12,657 nucleotides of DNA from Planctomycetota bacterium (lineage in GTDB: Bacteria; Planctomycetota; Phycisphaerae; WQYP01): positions 1 through 12,657 of the forward strand of contig JAJZCU010000016.1 in NCBI GenBank assembly GCA_021828935.1, in the 5' to 3' direction. Below the pieces are notes generated by a model. The model was given only the letters and a program-made list of their open reading frames with translations, did not search any database and was not told where the DNA came from. This document shows positions 1-7,437 of this stretch, piece after piece. The position numbers and the translations under genes are program-made. Within the stretch, counting starts at the first letter, position 1. Each line of letters starts with the position of its first letter.

Positions 1-2
1 TT

Positions 3-326
3 AGCGAAGAGCCTGACGGCATTGTTATCAGTTGTGATTTCTGCGGCGTGGATTGGGACGGGCAGGCCGCCATGGTGGAAGGGCATCACGGTTCAGTGCT
101 GTGCTTGGATTGCATGAAATTGGCGTTGGACTACAGCTTTACCGGCGACGGCCCCTACCGTTGCGTGCTGTGCCTGCGGGAAGCGCTGCCGGCTTCCCTG
201 CCGCGCTGGCGCCACGAAGGCCGGCCTGACACGCTGGTTTGTCAGGATTGCGTGCATCAGGCGGCGAAGGCCTTCAGCCGCGCGGCGCATGTTGATTTTA
301 CCTGGCAGGCGGCGAAAAAAGTTTAG
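3..326 (+). CDS. Tandem C4 zinc-finger protein, 5' end outside the window
   Basis: The reading frame is open from the left edge and gives 107 visible residues. They hold eight cysteines in four CxxC pairs: CDFC (11-14), CLDC (34-37), CVLC (54-57) and CQDC (80-83), numbered from the first full codon. Pairs 1 and 2 are spaced like one C4 treble-clef finger, and pairs 3 and 4 like a second. The first unit, CDFCG then a Gly/His-rich stretch then VLCLDCMKLAL, resembles the N-terminal zinc-binding domain of ClpX, which binds adaptors and substrates. No AAA+ ATPase or other catalytic motif is visible. A GTG at 48 could start translation but would remove the first CxxC pair, so the true start is probably beyond the edge. 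The stop lies 18 bases before dus, so the two are probably co-transcribed. Zinc binding is a strong inference; the function is unknown, with protein-protein or nucleic-acid binding both possible. Confidence 0.75.
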   Translation, partial: SEEPDGIVISCDFCGVDWDGQAAMVEGHHGSVLCLDCMKLALDYSFTGDGPYRCVLCLREALPASLPRWRHEGRPDTLVCQDCVHQAAKAFSRAAHVDFTWQAAKKV

Positions 327-344
327 CCCATTTCGAGACCACTT

Positions 345-1388
345 ATGCGCATTGGCAATGTACGTCTGGCGACTAATTTATTGCTAAGCCCGATTGCCGG
401 GTACTGCGACGTTTCCTTCCGCCTGGTGGCGCGGGGCTGCGGCGGCGTGGGCCTGGCCTGCACTGATTTGCTGTGCCCCGAAGGCGTGCTGCGCGAAAAC
501 AAGCGCTCCATGGAACTGGCCGCCACCTGCCCGGAAGACGCGCCGCTGTGCATGCAGCTTTACGGCGCCAACATTGAACGCTTGTGCGAGGCCGCCCGCT
601 GGGCCCAGGACAAAGGTGCCGCCATTATTGATATCAATATGGGCTGCCCGGTGGATAAAATTACCAAGAAAGACGGCGGGTCCGCCCTGCTGTGCAACCT
701 GCCCAACACCCTGCGCCTGGCCGAACAAGTGGTCAGGGCCGTTCCCGGTACGCCGGTGACAGCCAAGATGCGCCTGGGTTGGGACGATGGCCGGATTGTG
801 GCCCCGCAACTGGCGGCGGCGTTGGAAGAGGTGGGCATCGCGGCGGTGACCGTGCATGGCCGCACCACCGAAATGCGGTTTTCCGGCGCGGTGCGGCTTG
901 AGGGCATTGCGGCGGTGGTGGCGGCGGTGAAGCAAATTCCGGTCATTGGCAATGGTGATATCCACACGCCCGAAGACGCGCGAAAAATGATCCAGTACAC
1001 CGGCTGCGCGGGCGTGATGATTGGCCGGGCGGCCCTTTCCGCGCCGTGGCTATTCCGCGATACCCACAGCTTTTTAACCACCGGCGCGCTGCCCCCGCCG
1101 CTGACCATTGAAGAAAAATGCGCCCTGGTGCGCCGGCACTTTTATAATTTAATAAACTTCCGGAACCAACGGGTGGCCGTGTGCGAATTCAGGAAGCGCA
1201 TCAGTTGGTACGCCAAGCAAATGAACCCGTGTCGCGTGCTGCGCGACGCCATGCGCCTGATCAACGATGCCCATGATTTTGACCGCGCGTTGGAAACATT
1301 TTTGGAATGGCGCCTGGAGCACGACCGCCGCAGCGCCGCGGGATTGATAGACAATTCGGTGGCCGAACCCATCGAACTGGCGGCGTAA
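345..1388 (+). CDS. dus: tRNA-dihydrouridine synthase, DusB/NifR3-like
   Basis: This 347-residue protein is a flavoenzyme that reduces specific uridines of tRNA to dihydrouridine using FMN and NAD(P)H in the cytoplasm. The TIM-barrel signatures occur in family order: [12 protein letters not shown] (15-26, usually APMAGVTDxxFR), QLYG (71-74), [10 protein letters not shown] with the catalytic cysteine at 101, KDGGSALL, the FMN-contacting lysine in TAKMRLGW (K141), VHGRT (170-174), IGNGDI (201-206) and GVMIGRAAL followed by PWLF. The C-terminal helical region, with FRKRISWY and [11 protein letters not shown], fits the tRNA-binding domain. The INMGCPV..ITKK version of the motif is closest to DusB/NifR3, so I favour that subgroup, but the target uridine cannot be read from sequence. 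Its length is normal for the family. The ATG at 345 has only a weak purine-rich stretch upstream, and coupling to the zinc-finger gene 18 bases before it is likely. Confidence 0.95.
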   Translation: MRIGNVRLATNLLLSPIAGYCDVSFRLVARGCGGVGLACTDLLCPEGVLRENKRSMELAATCPEDAPLCMQLYGANIERLCEAARWAQDKGAAIIDINMGCPVDKITKKDGGSALLCNLPNTLRLAEQVVRAVPGTPVTAKMRLGWDDGRIVAPQLAAALEEVGIAAVTVHGRTTEMRFSGAVRLEGIAAVVAAVKQIPVIGNGDIHTPEDARKMIQYTGCAGVMIGRAALSAPWLFRDTHSFLTTGALPPPLTIEEKCALVRRHFYNLINFRNQRVAVCEFRKRISWYAKQMNPCRVLRDAMRLINDAHDFDRALETFLEWRLEHDRRSAAGLIDNSVAEPIELAA

Positions 1389-1450
1389 TACACTCCGGGC
1401 GGCGCCCTATCACGTTTTTACGCCGGGATGCATGGCGCCGCGCACGGGCG

Positions 1451-1705
1451 AAAGAAAAAAACGCTGAGACGGTGAGATCGCTGAGAACGAACGGAGGGCG
1501 GGCCAGGGACGGGCGTCAATTATGGGGGGTGGGCTTCCAGCCCGACGTATTGAAGTGTTGATAGCAAGATGAATATTAACAATGCACTGTGGCCGCAGGA
1601 TTTGGCGGCCCAGATGCCGGCCCCTCTTTTTAATCCGAGCGTTAAAGCCCCACGCGTTCCTCCCCGTCGTCTCAGCGTGCTCCGCGCCTCAGCGTTTCTT
1701 TTTAT
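1451..1705. repeat. Inverted-repeat element with three heptamers per arm
   Basis: The right arm holds ctcagcg (1671-1677), ctccgcg (1680-1686) and ctcagcg (1688-1694), with spacers of 2 and 1 bases. The left arm holds the reverse complements in mirrored order, cgctgag (1462-1468), cggtgag (1470-1476) and cgctgag (1479-1485), with spacers of 1 and 2. The left arm is preceded by an A-rich tract (1451-1461) and the right arm is followed by a T-rich tract (1695-1707), so the symmetry extends outward. The interior is 185 bases. The mirrored order and spacing make a chance origin unlikely. It may be a mobile miniature element, a long-loop RNA structure or a bidirectional terminator; which one is inference. 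Confidence 0.7.
1531..1543. repeat. Short GC hairpin, GGGCT/AGCCC
   Basis: Five complementary bases on each side (gggct and agccc) enclose the loop tcc, directly after a run of six Gs at 1524-1529. It sits inside the interior of the larger inverted-repeat element. No T-run follows, so it does not look like an intrinsic terminator. Confidence 0.4.
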
Positions 1706-1932
1706 TTGGTCTGTGCGGCCCCATACCGCTGGGGAAAAAACGTATCATAGGCCCCGGCGCGGCACCAATAAAAACGCCCTTCTCCGCCTAAATTCCCTCA
1801 ACCCATTGTTGCCGGACATCCGATAACATGCTATCACGCGAAAACTGCGCATGGCCATTGGGCGCGTCCGGTCGCACTTTTTTTGTGCCAGGCCCCGCCC
1901 GCCGGACTTTTTATTTCCCGAGGATTCAGCCT

Positions 1933-3480
1933 ATGAAACGCCGTTTAACCTTTGCCGCTTTTATCGTTACGACGCTCTTCGGGCTCGACGGTTGCGCGCA
2001 TAAGCCGCCGATGGTCAAACCGCAGGCGGATGTGGACAGCCAGTTGGCGCCGGGCGAGTGGGGCCTGCGGAAACTGCCGCCGTCGGAATACCCGAATATG
2101 GCCAATGCGTTTATGAACAGGCAGGGCCTCATGCGGGCCCTGGACCGGTCGATTAAATACATGGAAGCGCCATCAAGCCGGCAGTTTTTTCCCAGCGGGC
2201 CCATCACGCACGCGCAGGAACTGGCCTCGCTGGAAGACTTAAAAAACATGTTTGAAACGATTCAATCGCCCGAGGTTTTCCAGCAACAAATTTTGCACCG
2301 CTATGACGTTTACACCTCCAAAGGGTATGACAACAACGGCACGGTCTGGTTCACGGGTTATTACACTCCCATTTTTCACGGCAGCCTCACCGAAACCGCC
2401 CAATATCGCTATCCCATTTACAGCCGCCCGGCGGACCTGGTAAGCAACCCCGTCACGGGCGCCATTTTGGGCCAGCGCCTGCCCAGCGGCGCGATTCGGC
2501 CGTACCCCACGCGGCGGCAGATTGTGCAGGGCAACCTGCTGGCGGGCCATGAACTGGCGTGGTTTAAAACCCCGCTGGAGGCGTTTATTATTCAAATTCA
2601 GGGCTCGGCGAAGATTCGCCTGACCAATGGGCAAACCATGATGGTCGGCTATGCCGGGAAGAACGGCCGGTCGTACCATGGCGTGGGCGCCGCCCTGGTG
2701 GCCAACCACAAGCTTACCAAAAAACAGCTTTCCATGCCGGCATTAATTAATTATTTTAGGATGCATCCCAATCAGCAGAATGCGTATATTATGAAGGACC
2801 GGTCATTTGAGTTTCTGGAACCGTATCCAGCGGCGATTTGGCCGGCGGGCTCGCTGGGCTTCAAGGTCACGCCCTTTCGCACGCTGGCGACGGACAAGAG
2901 CATTTTCCCGCGCGCGGCCATGACGTTTGTCTCCACGGACATGCCCAATGCGTCGGGGGTGAAGATGCCCACGCAAAGCTTTTTGCTGGATCAGGACACG
3001 GGCGGGGCGATCCGCGCCGCGGGCCGGGCCGACATTTATATGGGCATTGGCCCGCAGGCCGGCGCGTTGGCGGGGCGTGAATATGACAAAGGCCGGCTGT
3101 ATTATTTGTTTTTAAAGCCGCGATTCATGGGGCCTTACGAGCAGCCCGGAAACGGCCAGCCGGGCGCAGCGGCATATGGGCAGCCGGGTGGCGCTGGGGC
3201 TTATGGGCCAGGACCGAAGCAGAATATGGGTCAGGGCGTAAACGCGAATCCGGGCCAGGGCACGTATCAGCCACAGCCCAATAGCGGCGCAGCGCCGGGC
3301 ACCTACCCGAACACGCCACCGGCCAATGGTGGCACGTATCAAGCCGCGCCGCCCCCGCCGGAAACGGGAACCTGGGCGCCAACTCAGCAGAACGGCGGCG
3401 CAGGATCTGGCGGCGGTTCGGGCGGGCAGTCCACCAGCAACGCCCCACCGGTTTCCACCGGACAGCCGTCGTTTAAGTAA
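1933..3480 (+). CDS. mltA: Membrane-bound lytic murein transglycosylase A (MltA) lipoprotein with long low-complexity tail
   Basis: MltA cleaves the MurNAc-GlcNAc bond of peptidoglycan, leaving a 1,6-anhydro-MurNAc end, in the periplasm while anchored to the outer membrane. I chose the ATG at 1933: a GAGG site (1920-1923) lies 9 bases upstream, and the N-terminus becomes a lipoprotein signal (MKRR, hydrophobic stretch, lipobox LDGC with acylated Cys21). The in-frame ATG at 1828 would bury that signal. The 515-residue product has the MltA barrel signatures GYYTP (142-146), YPTRRQI (191-197), AFIIQIQGSAKI (217-228) and VGYAGKNGRSYHGVG (238-252). A 3D-type domain follows, with GSLGFKVTPFRTLATD (306-321) and LDQDTGGAIRAAGRADIYMG (352-371), whose aspartates match the catalytic region of E. 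coli MltA. Residues from about 398 to 515 are a Gly/Pro/Gln/Asn/Ala-rich, probably disordered tail absent from typical MltA. Confidence 0.93.
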   Translation: MKRRLTFAAFIVTTLFGLDGCAHKPPMVKPQADVDSQLAPGEWGLRKLPPSEYPNMANAFMNRQGLMRALDRSIKYMEAPSSRQFFPSGPITHAQELASLEDLKNMFETIQSPEVFQQQILHRYDVYTSKGYDNNGTVWFTGYYTPIFHGSLTETAQYRYPIYSRPADLVSNPVTGAILGQRLPSGAIRPYPTRRQIVQGNLLAGHELAWFKTPLEAFIIQIQGSAKIRLTNGQTMMVGYAGKNGRSYHGVGAALVANHKLTKKQLSMPALINYFRMHPNQQNAYIMKDRSFEFLEPYPAAIWPAGSLGFKVTPFRTLATDKSIFPRAAMTFVSTDMPNASGVKMPTQSFLLDQDTGGAIRAAGRADIYMGIGPQAGALAGREYDKGRLYYLFLKPRFMGPYEQPGNGQPGAAAYGQPGGAGAYGPGPKQNMGQGVNANPGQGTYQPQPNSGAAPGTYPNTPPANGGTYQAAPPPPETGTWAPTQQNGGAGSGGGSGGQSTSNAPPVSTGQPSFK

Positions 3481-3516
3481 ATATCAGCGGCAGGCAAAAT
3501 AACTTCAGGGCCTTAC

Positions 3517-3545
3517 TTGACCGCCCCATGGCGTGCGGATACAAA
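3517..3545 (+). promoter_or_regulatory. Candidate sigma70 promoter of the paralog cluster
   Basis: TTGACC (3517-3522, five of six consensus bases) and TACAAA (3540-3545, four of six) are separated by exactly 17 bases. Transcription would begin near 3552, giving a leader of about 68 bases before the ATG at 3620. The site lies in the 139-base gap after mltA. Its position and spacing are good, but such boxes also arise by chance. Confidence 0.4.
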
Positions 3546-3619
3546 TCAGTGCATATTGGTCAGTCGGCGGCGTAAGCAACCACCGGGGCCGTTCTGTTCT
3601 TTTTTGCGTGGAGGCACTC

Positions 3620-5404
3620 ATGCAACTTTCCTGGCGTAATCGTATTGTAGCTTTGGCGGCATTGGGCACTGTGGCGTTCGGTGGCGTTGCCGCACAGGCC
3701 GCGGGTTTGCCAAAAGTTGTCAACCGCATCGGCGCGGGCGCCCCGATGGTTATTGTCATTAATAATCTTCATGATCTCTCAGGGAAGCTTGCGGCGCTGG
3801 GCCAAACCATCAACATCCCCATTCCACCGGACCCGGTGGCCATGGGTCTGGACCGCATGGGCATGACCCAGGGCGTTAATCAGAACGGTTCGGCGGCGTT
3901 CGTGTTTGTTTCCATGCCACACCCAGGGACGCCCGGCGGCCCGCGCATGGTGGCACTGCTGCCCGCCACCAGCGTGAAAACCATGTTGTCGTCATTAAGT
4001 CCGGCGCCGGCGAAGAACGGCATCATGCAACTCACGCTGCCCAATCAGCAGCCCGGCTACGCGGCCAAAGTGGGAAAGTTCGCGGCGATCGCGCAGCATA
4101 AGAGCGATCTGCAGAAATTTCTGAAGGAAAAAACGAAGCTTTCCAGCATTCTTTCACCTGATGCGAAGCAGCAGCTTGAGCATAATAATGCTGAAATTTA
4201 TGTGAATATGGCAAAAGCCAGCCCGCAAATTATCCAGGGCATAAAGCGCCAGGAGCGCCAGCAGGCCCAGACAGCCGCGAGTAATCCGGCGACGAAACAG
4301 CAAATGGCCCAGGCCCGAATGGTCATGGCCATGGTGATCAAGTACCTCCCGGACGTTAAATCGGCGATCGTGGCGGTGCGTTTTGGCGCCCACGGCGTTT
4401 CGATTACTGATTCAGCGCAGACCAAGGCCCACAGCCCGCTGGCCAAGCTCATTGCGGACAGCAAACCGCTGGGCAAACACCCGCTGGCCGGGCTGCCGAC
4501 CCATGAACTCATTCACATGGCCTTTACATGGAACGGGCCGGCCATGACGGAGTTTATCAAAAATTTGAAGATGCCGGGGCTTCAGTCGAACCAAGCCGCC
4601 ACGTTAAAAGTTTTGAGCCTAATGAGTTCGAATTTCGTCAGTGAGCGCGCGGCATTGTTGAGCCGATCCGCGGCGCCGTCAACGGGTTTGGTGCATGGCG
4701 TTGCGATTATGAAAGTAAAAAATGCGAAGGCCTACATCGCCAGTGAACCGCGCCTCATGAAAATTGCGGCGGCAAACGGTGCGCAAGCGGGAGCATCTAT
4801 GACGGTCACGCCCAATGCCGTTACCGTTGATGGAATTTCGTTCACGAAAGTTGTCACCGACCTAAATACCAGCAAATTGGCCGCGCAGGGTAATCCACAG
4901 CAACAGGCCATGATCAAGCACGAGTTGAAGATGATGTTCGGCAAGCCGGGGGGCATCACGTCATACAGTGGCCGTTTGGATGGCCAACATGTGCTGGTTG
5001 CATTCAATGAACCGAAATCCAAGCTGCGGTCTTTCATCGCATCGGCGCGCAGCAAGAAGGACGCGACGCCATCGGGCGGCAAAACCCTGCGTGGCGAAAT
5101 CCTGCCGCACGATTTTATGGTCGGATATGTTCCGGTTGGCCGCCTGATGCACATGGCCATCGCGCGGATGCAGGCTGCCCAGAACGCAAACAATGGGCAA
5201 GGTAATAACGGCCAAGGTAATGGCCAGGCCAATGGCGGCGCCGTCGTCGGCCAGCCCGCTTCGCCCATGGTCGTCAGCGCCAACCAAGACCATGGCAACG
5301 TCATGTTTCGCATGGTTCTTCCCAACGCGCAGTTGCGGGCAATTTCCACCGAAGGCCACATGCTCTTCGCCATGATGATGATGGGCGGCATGCAACAGCA
5401 ATAA
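3620..5404 (+). CDS. Exported protein of unknown function, paralog 1 of 3
   Basis: This 594-residue protein belongs to no family I recognise. The ATG at 3620 is chosen because a GGAGG site (3610-3614) lies 5 bases upstream and a clear Sec signal peptide follows (MQLSWRNR, hydrophobic core, probable cleavage after AQA at 25-27). The GTG at 3533 only adds residues ahead of the signal. Landmarks shared with its two neighbours are GLPKVVNRI (29-37), VIVINNL (44-50), NIPIP (65-69), NGSAAFVFV (89-97), LLPA (113-116), KVGKFAAIAQ (150-159), PLGKHPLAGLP (283-293), HVLVAFNEP (457-465), LPHDFMVGYV (495-504), SPMVVSAN (548-555) and FRMVLPNAQL (563-572). An NNGQG-type linker (523-540) and a Met-rich end (MMMMGGM) are special to this copy. 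The pattern suggests a two-part secreted or periplasmic beta-rich protein. No catalytic motif, transmembrane helix after the signal or anchor is visible. Confidence 0.85.
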   Translation: MQLSWRNRIVALAALGTVAFGGVAAQAAGLPKVVNRIGAGAPMVIVINNLHDLSGKLAALGQTINIPIPPDPVAMGLDRMGMTQGVNQNGSAAFVFVSMPHPGTPGGPRMVALLPATSVKTMLSSLSPAPAKNGIMQLTLPNQQPGYAAKVGKFAAIAQHKSDLQKFLKEKTKLSSILSPDAKQQLEHNNAEIYVNMAKASPQIIQGIKRQERQQAQTAASNPATKQQMAQARMVMAMVIKYLPDVKSAIVAVRFGAHGVSITDSAQTKAHSPLAKLIADSKPLGKHPLAGLPTHELIHMAFTWNGPAMTEFIKNLKMPGLQSNQAATLKVLSLMSSNFVSERAALLSRSAAPSTGLVHGVAIMKVKNAKAYIASEPRLMKIAAANGAQAGASMTVTPNAVTVDGISFTKVVTDLNTSKLAAQGNPQQQAMIKHELKMMFGKPGGITSYSGRLDGQHVLVAFNEPKSKLRSFIASARSKKDATPSGGKTLRGEILPHDFMVGYVPVGRLMHMAIARMQAAQNANNGQGNNGQGNGQANGGAVVGQPASPMVVSANQDHGNVMFRMVLPNAQLRAISTEGHMLFAMMMMGGMQQQ

Positions 5405-5536
5405 CGGCGGCAGCGCTGGCTAGCCTATAGGCGTCGGCGAACGTCCAGGCGCAGTGCCGGCGCCCGCATTGCAGCCGAATGCGAAACGCGCCCGCCTTTT
5501 GACGCGGCGCCATAGTTACCCACGGCGGAGACTGTC

Positions 5537-7366
5537 ATGACTTTGCGAAAATCCCTGTTGGCATGCATTCTGGCAGCCAGCGGTGCCGCCGTTTCGGCCG
5601 CGCCGCTGCAGGCGGCCAACGCGCACGTCATGCCCCGCGTGGTTAAACACATTGCGGGCAGAAGTGTGGTCATGGCCGTGGTGATTAATAACCTTGACAG
5701 CTTCTCGCGCAAAGTGGGATTGATCGCCCCGCAACTGAACATCCCTATTCCCGGCAGCTTGCTGCAAATGCTTACCAAAGAATTGCACCTATCGCACGGC
5801 CTGAACCGCACCGGCTCGGCGGCGTTGGTGGTCATGAAAAGTAAGCCCAATTCCCCGCCCGGCGAACCGCCGATGGCCATGTTGCTGCCGGCCAAAAACT
5901 TTACCGCGTTAATTGCGCCATTTAATCCGCAGGCCGGGCCGCATGGGGTGTATACCGTCTCCATGCCCGACGATTCCACGCCCTCCGCCGCCGTAAAATT
6001 GGGACACTTTGCGGTGTTGGCCCCCAACCTTGCCGCTTTGCAAAGGTACTTAAAACAGCAGGGTCCGCTGCGCGGCGCCTCACGCGGCACGCTGCGTGAA
6101 TTCAAAACGCACGACCTGGAAATTTATCTTAACTTTCGCGTGCTGGCGCCCATGACCACCGCCTTGCTGGCCAAGGCCCAGGGTGAAATCATGCCCATGA
6201 TGCAGCAGGAGCCTGCCTCGACAAAAATGGAAGTGAAACTCGTATTTTCGATGTACATGTCCGCCCTCAAGCGGTATTTGCCGCAGATACGGTCCAACGT
6301 GTTTGGCCTGCGGCTAAGCAATGCCGGGCTGACATTTGGCAACGCCACGCAGGTGGCCCGTCACGGCGAATTATCGCAACTTATTTCCGCACAGCACCCC
6401 CTGGGCAAAAACCCGCTGGCCGCGCTGCCCGGCGGAAAATTTGTCACGAAATGGGCGTGGAACTTCAACGGCGCAGCGGCCAACGCGTTGGCCGACCATT
6501 TCAAACAGGGCTTTTTTAAACGTCATGCCTGGGCGAACAAGGTTAAAATATCGCCGGCCATTGGCAAGTTTATCAAGAAGGAACTGGCCATTTCCCGCCT
6601 GACCCGAACCAGCTCCGGCGAAGTGATCATGAGTCACCCACAAAACAATTCGGGCATGCTGCGTAACATCGTTGTGCTCAAGACGCCCCATCCAAAGCGC
6701 CTGGCGGCGGACTTAACGTACGCCCTTTCTCATGCGAAAACGCTGGACGTGGCCATCGCACAACAGATGGGAACCGCGGCGCCGTCCGCAGCGCAGCAGC
6801 GTTGGGCCACGCGCACCATTACCATCGGCGGCGTTAAAGTCACTGACATCCGCGGCCGCGTGCCTGCGGCATCCGCTTCGACCAGTTCAACCAGCGGCGC
6901 CGCCGCCAGTCCTGACGCACAAAAAGTACAGAATGTTATGAAAAATGTCTACGGCCCGGCCTACCACGCCGATGTCGCCGCCCTGCCCAACCATCGCGTG
7001 CTGTACGCTTATGATGTTCCGCATGGAAAATTATCAAAGCTCGTGGGCGCCCTGCAAGGCCAGAGCCTTGCCGCGCAGAACCAGGTAAAAGCCCTCGCCG
7101 GTCGCGTTCTTCCACATCCGATTCTGGTCATGCTGGTCTCTACGGATCGCTTCACGGAACTCACCGAAGACGGCGTTGCCGCGGCAAACAACGTTCCAAG
7201 CAATGCGGTGGTTACCGGCGGCGCCACGATGCCCATGGTCATCAGCGCCAACAGCCAGACCTCCACCGTGGTCAGCCGCACGTTTCTGCCGCTAATTGAT
7301 TTGCAACATATGGTCAACACCGCGGAAGGTTACGTCATGCAGAACGGCATGCCAAACATGCCGTGA
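5537..7366 (+). CDS. Exported protein of unknown function, paralog 2 of 3
   Basis: This 609-residue protein is homologous along its whole length to the genes before and after it. The ATG at 5537 follows a GGAG site (5527-5530) by 6 bases and starts a signal peptide (MTLRKS, hydrophobic stretch, likely cleavage in the VSAAPLQAANA region, 19-29). LLAC at 7-10 looks like a lipobox but lies too close to the N-terminus to follow a full hydrophobic core. Shared landmarks are MPRVVKHI (32-39), AVVINNL (47-53), NIPIP (68-72), TGSAALVV (92-99), LLPA (116-119), KLGHFAVLAP (154-163), PLGKNPLAALP (288-298), RVLYAYDVP (487-495), LPHPILVMLV (525-534), MPMVISAN (565-572) and SRTFLPLIDL (580-589). A Ser/Ala/Thr-rich linker sits at about 444-459. 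It starts 132 bases after paralog 1 with no clear promoter between, so co-transcription is likely. Confidence 0.85.
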   Translation: MTLRKSLLACILAASGAAVSAAPLQAANAHVMPRVVKHIAGRSVVMAVVINNLDSFSRKVGLIAPQLNIPIPGSLLQMLTKELHLSHGLNRTGSAALVVMKSKPNSPPGEPPMAMLLPAKNFTALIAPFNPQAGPHGVYTVSMPDDSTPSAAVKLGHFAVLAPNLAALQRYLKQQGPLRGASRGTLREFKTHDLEIYLNFRVLAPMTTALLAKAQGEIMPMMQQEPASTKMEVKLVFSMYMSALKRYLPQIRSNVFGLRLSNAGLTFGNATQVARHGELSQLISAQHPLGKNPLAALPGGKFVTKWAWNFNGAAANALADHFKQGFFKRHAWANKVKISPAIGKFIKKELAISRLTRTSSGEVIMSHPQNNSGMLRNIVVLKTPHPKRLAADLTYALSHAKTLDVAIAQQMGTAAPSAAQQRWATRTITIGGVKVTDIRGRVPAASASTSSTSGAAASPDAQKVQNVMKNVYGPAYHADVAALPNHRVLYAYDVPHGKLSKLVGALQGQSLAAQNQVKALAGRVLPHPILVMLVSTDRFTELTEDGVAAANNVPSNAVVTGGATMPMVISANSQTSTVVSRTFLPLIDLQHMVNTAEGYVMQNGMPNMP

Positions 7367-7393
7367 ATGCCCGGGCGCCCGCCGCCCTCGCCA

Positions 7394-7415
7394 AGCCCCC
7401 TGGGCTGCCGGGGCT
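7394..7415 (+). other. Candidate RNA hairpin upstream of paralog 3
   Basis: AGCCCC (7394-7399) can pair with GGGGCT (7410-7415) across a 10-base loop, ending 22 bases before the ATG at 7438. It lies in the 71-base gap between paralogs 2 and 3. There is no downstream T-run, so it is not an evident terminator. A role in processing or translation control is possible but untested. Confidence 0.3.
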
Positions 7416-7437
7416 GGAGATACCAGAGACTTGTTAC

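Larger units (their letters stand above)
1389..1932. other. Non-coding region between dus and mltA
   Basis: This 544-base stretch carries no convincing gene. Open frames at 1307-1561 and 1569-1826 have low-complexity translations, no credible ribosome site and no family motifs. It contains an inverted-repeat element (1451-1705) and a small GC hairpin at 1531-1543. A weak promoter-like pair lies at 1809-1814 (TTGCCG) and 1832-1837 (TATCAC) with a 17-base spacer; each box matches consensus at only four of six positions, so it is just a candidate start for mltA. The last 105 bases stay open in the mltA frame, but they lie upstream of the lipoprotein signal peptide and are more likely its 5' leader. 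Confidence 0.7.

Noticed and set aside
384..1108. Long minus-strand open frames opposite dus (384-965 and 560-1108)
   Set aside because: They are antisense to a clearly identified enzyme and have His/Arg/Ala-biased compositions typical of shadow frames.
1307..1826. Open frames 1307-1561 and 1569-1826
   Set aside because: They overlap the end of dus or the inverted-repeat element, show no motif, and translate Arg/Pro-rich low-complexity sequence expected from GC-rich non-coding DNA.
1828..1932. In-frame N-terminal extension of mltA from the ATG at 1828
   Set aside because: It would place 35 residues before a complete lipoprotein signal peptide, while the ATG at 1933 has a GAGG ribosome site 9 bases upstream.
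3475..3518. aagtaa/ttactt inverted repeat after mltA as a terminator
   Set aside because: The six-base AT-rich stem has a 32-base loop and no following T-run, so it would not act as an intrinsic terminator.
3533..3619. GTG start of paralog 1 at 3533
   Set aside because: The ATG at 3620 has GGAGG at ideal spacing and begins the signal peptide; the extension also overlaps the candidate -10 box.
4732..5391. Minus-strand 219-codon open frame opposite paralog 1
   Set aside because: Its Pro/Trp/Cys-rich composition and lack of a ribosome site or family motif point to a shadow; the plus frame has a signal peptide and homologs next door.
5423..5432. Perfect 10-base palindrome gcctataggc between paralogs 1 and 2
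   Set aside because: It has no loop, no extended stem and no second copy, so a chance palindrome is as likely as an operator.
5537..5596. Lipobox-like LLAC at residues 7-10 of paralog 2
   Set aside because: The cysteine is only at residue 10, leaving no room for a hydrophobic core before it; an ordinary signal peptidase I site further on fits better.
7363..7437. GTG start of paralog 3 overlapping the stop of paralog 2
   Set aside because: Although a GTGA overlap suggests coupling, the added 25 residues are Pro/Ala-rich and displace a clear signal peptide starting at 7438.
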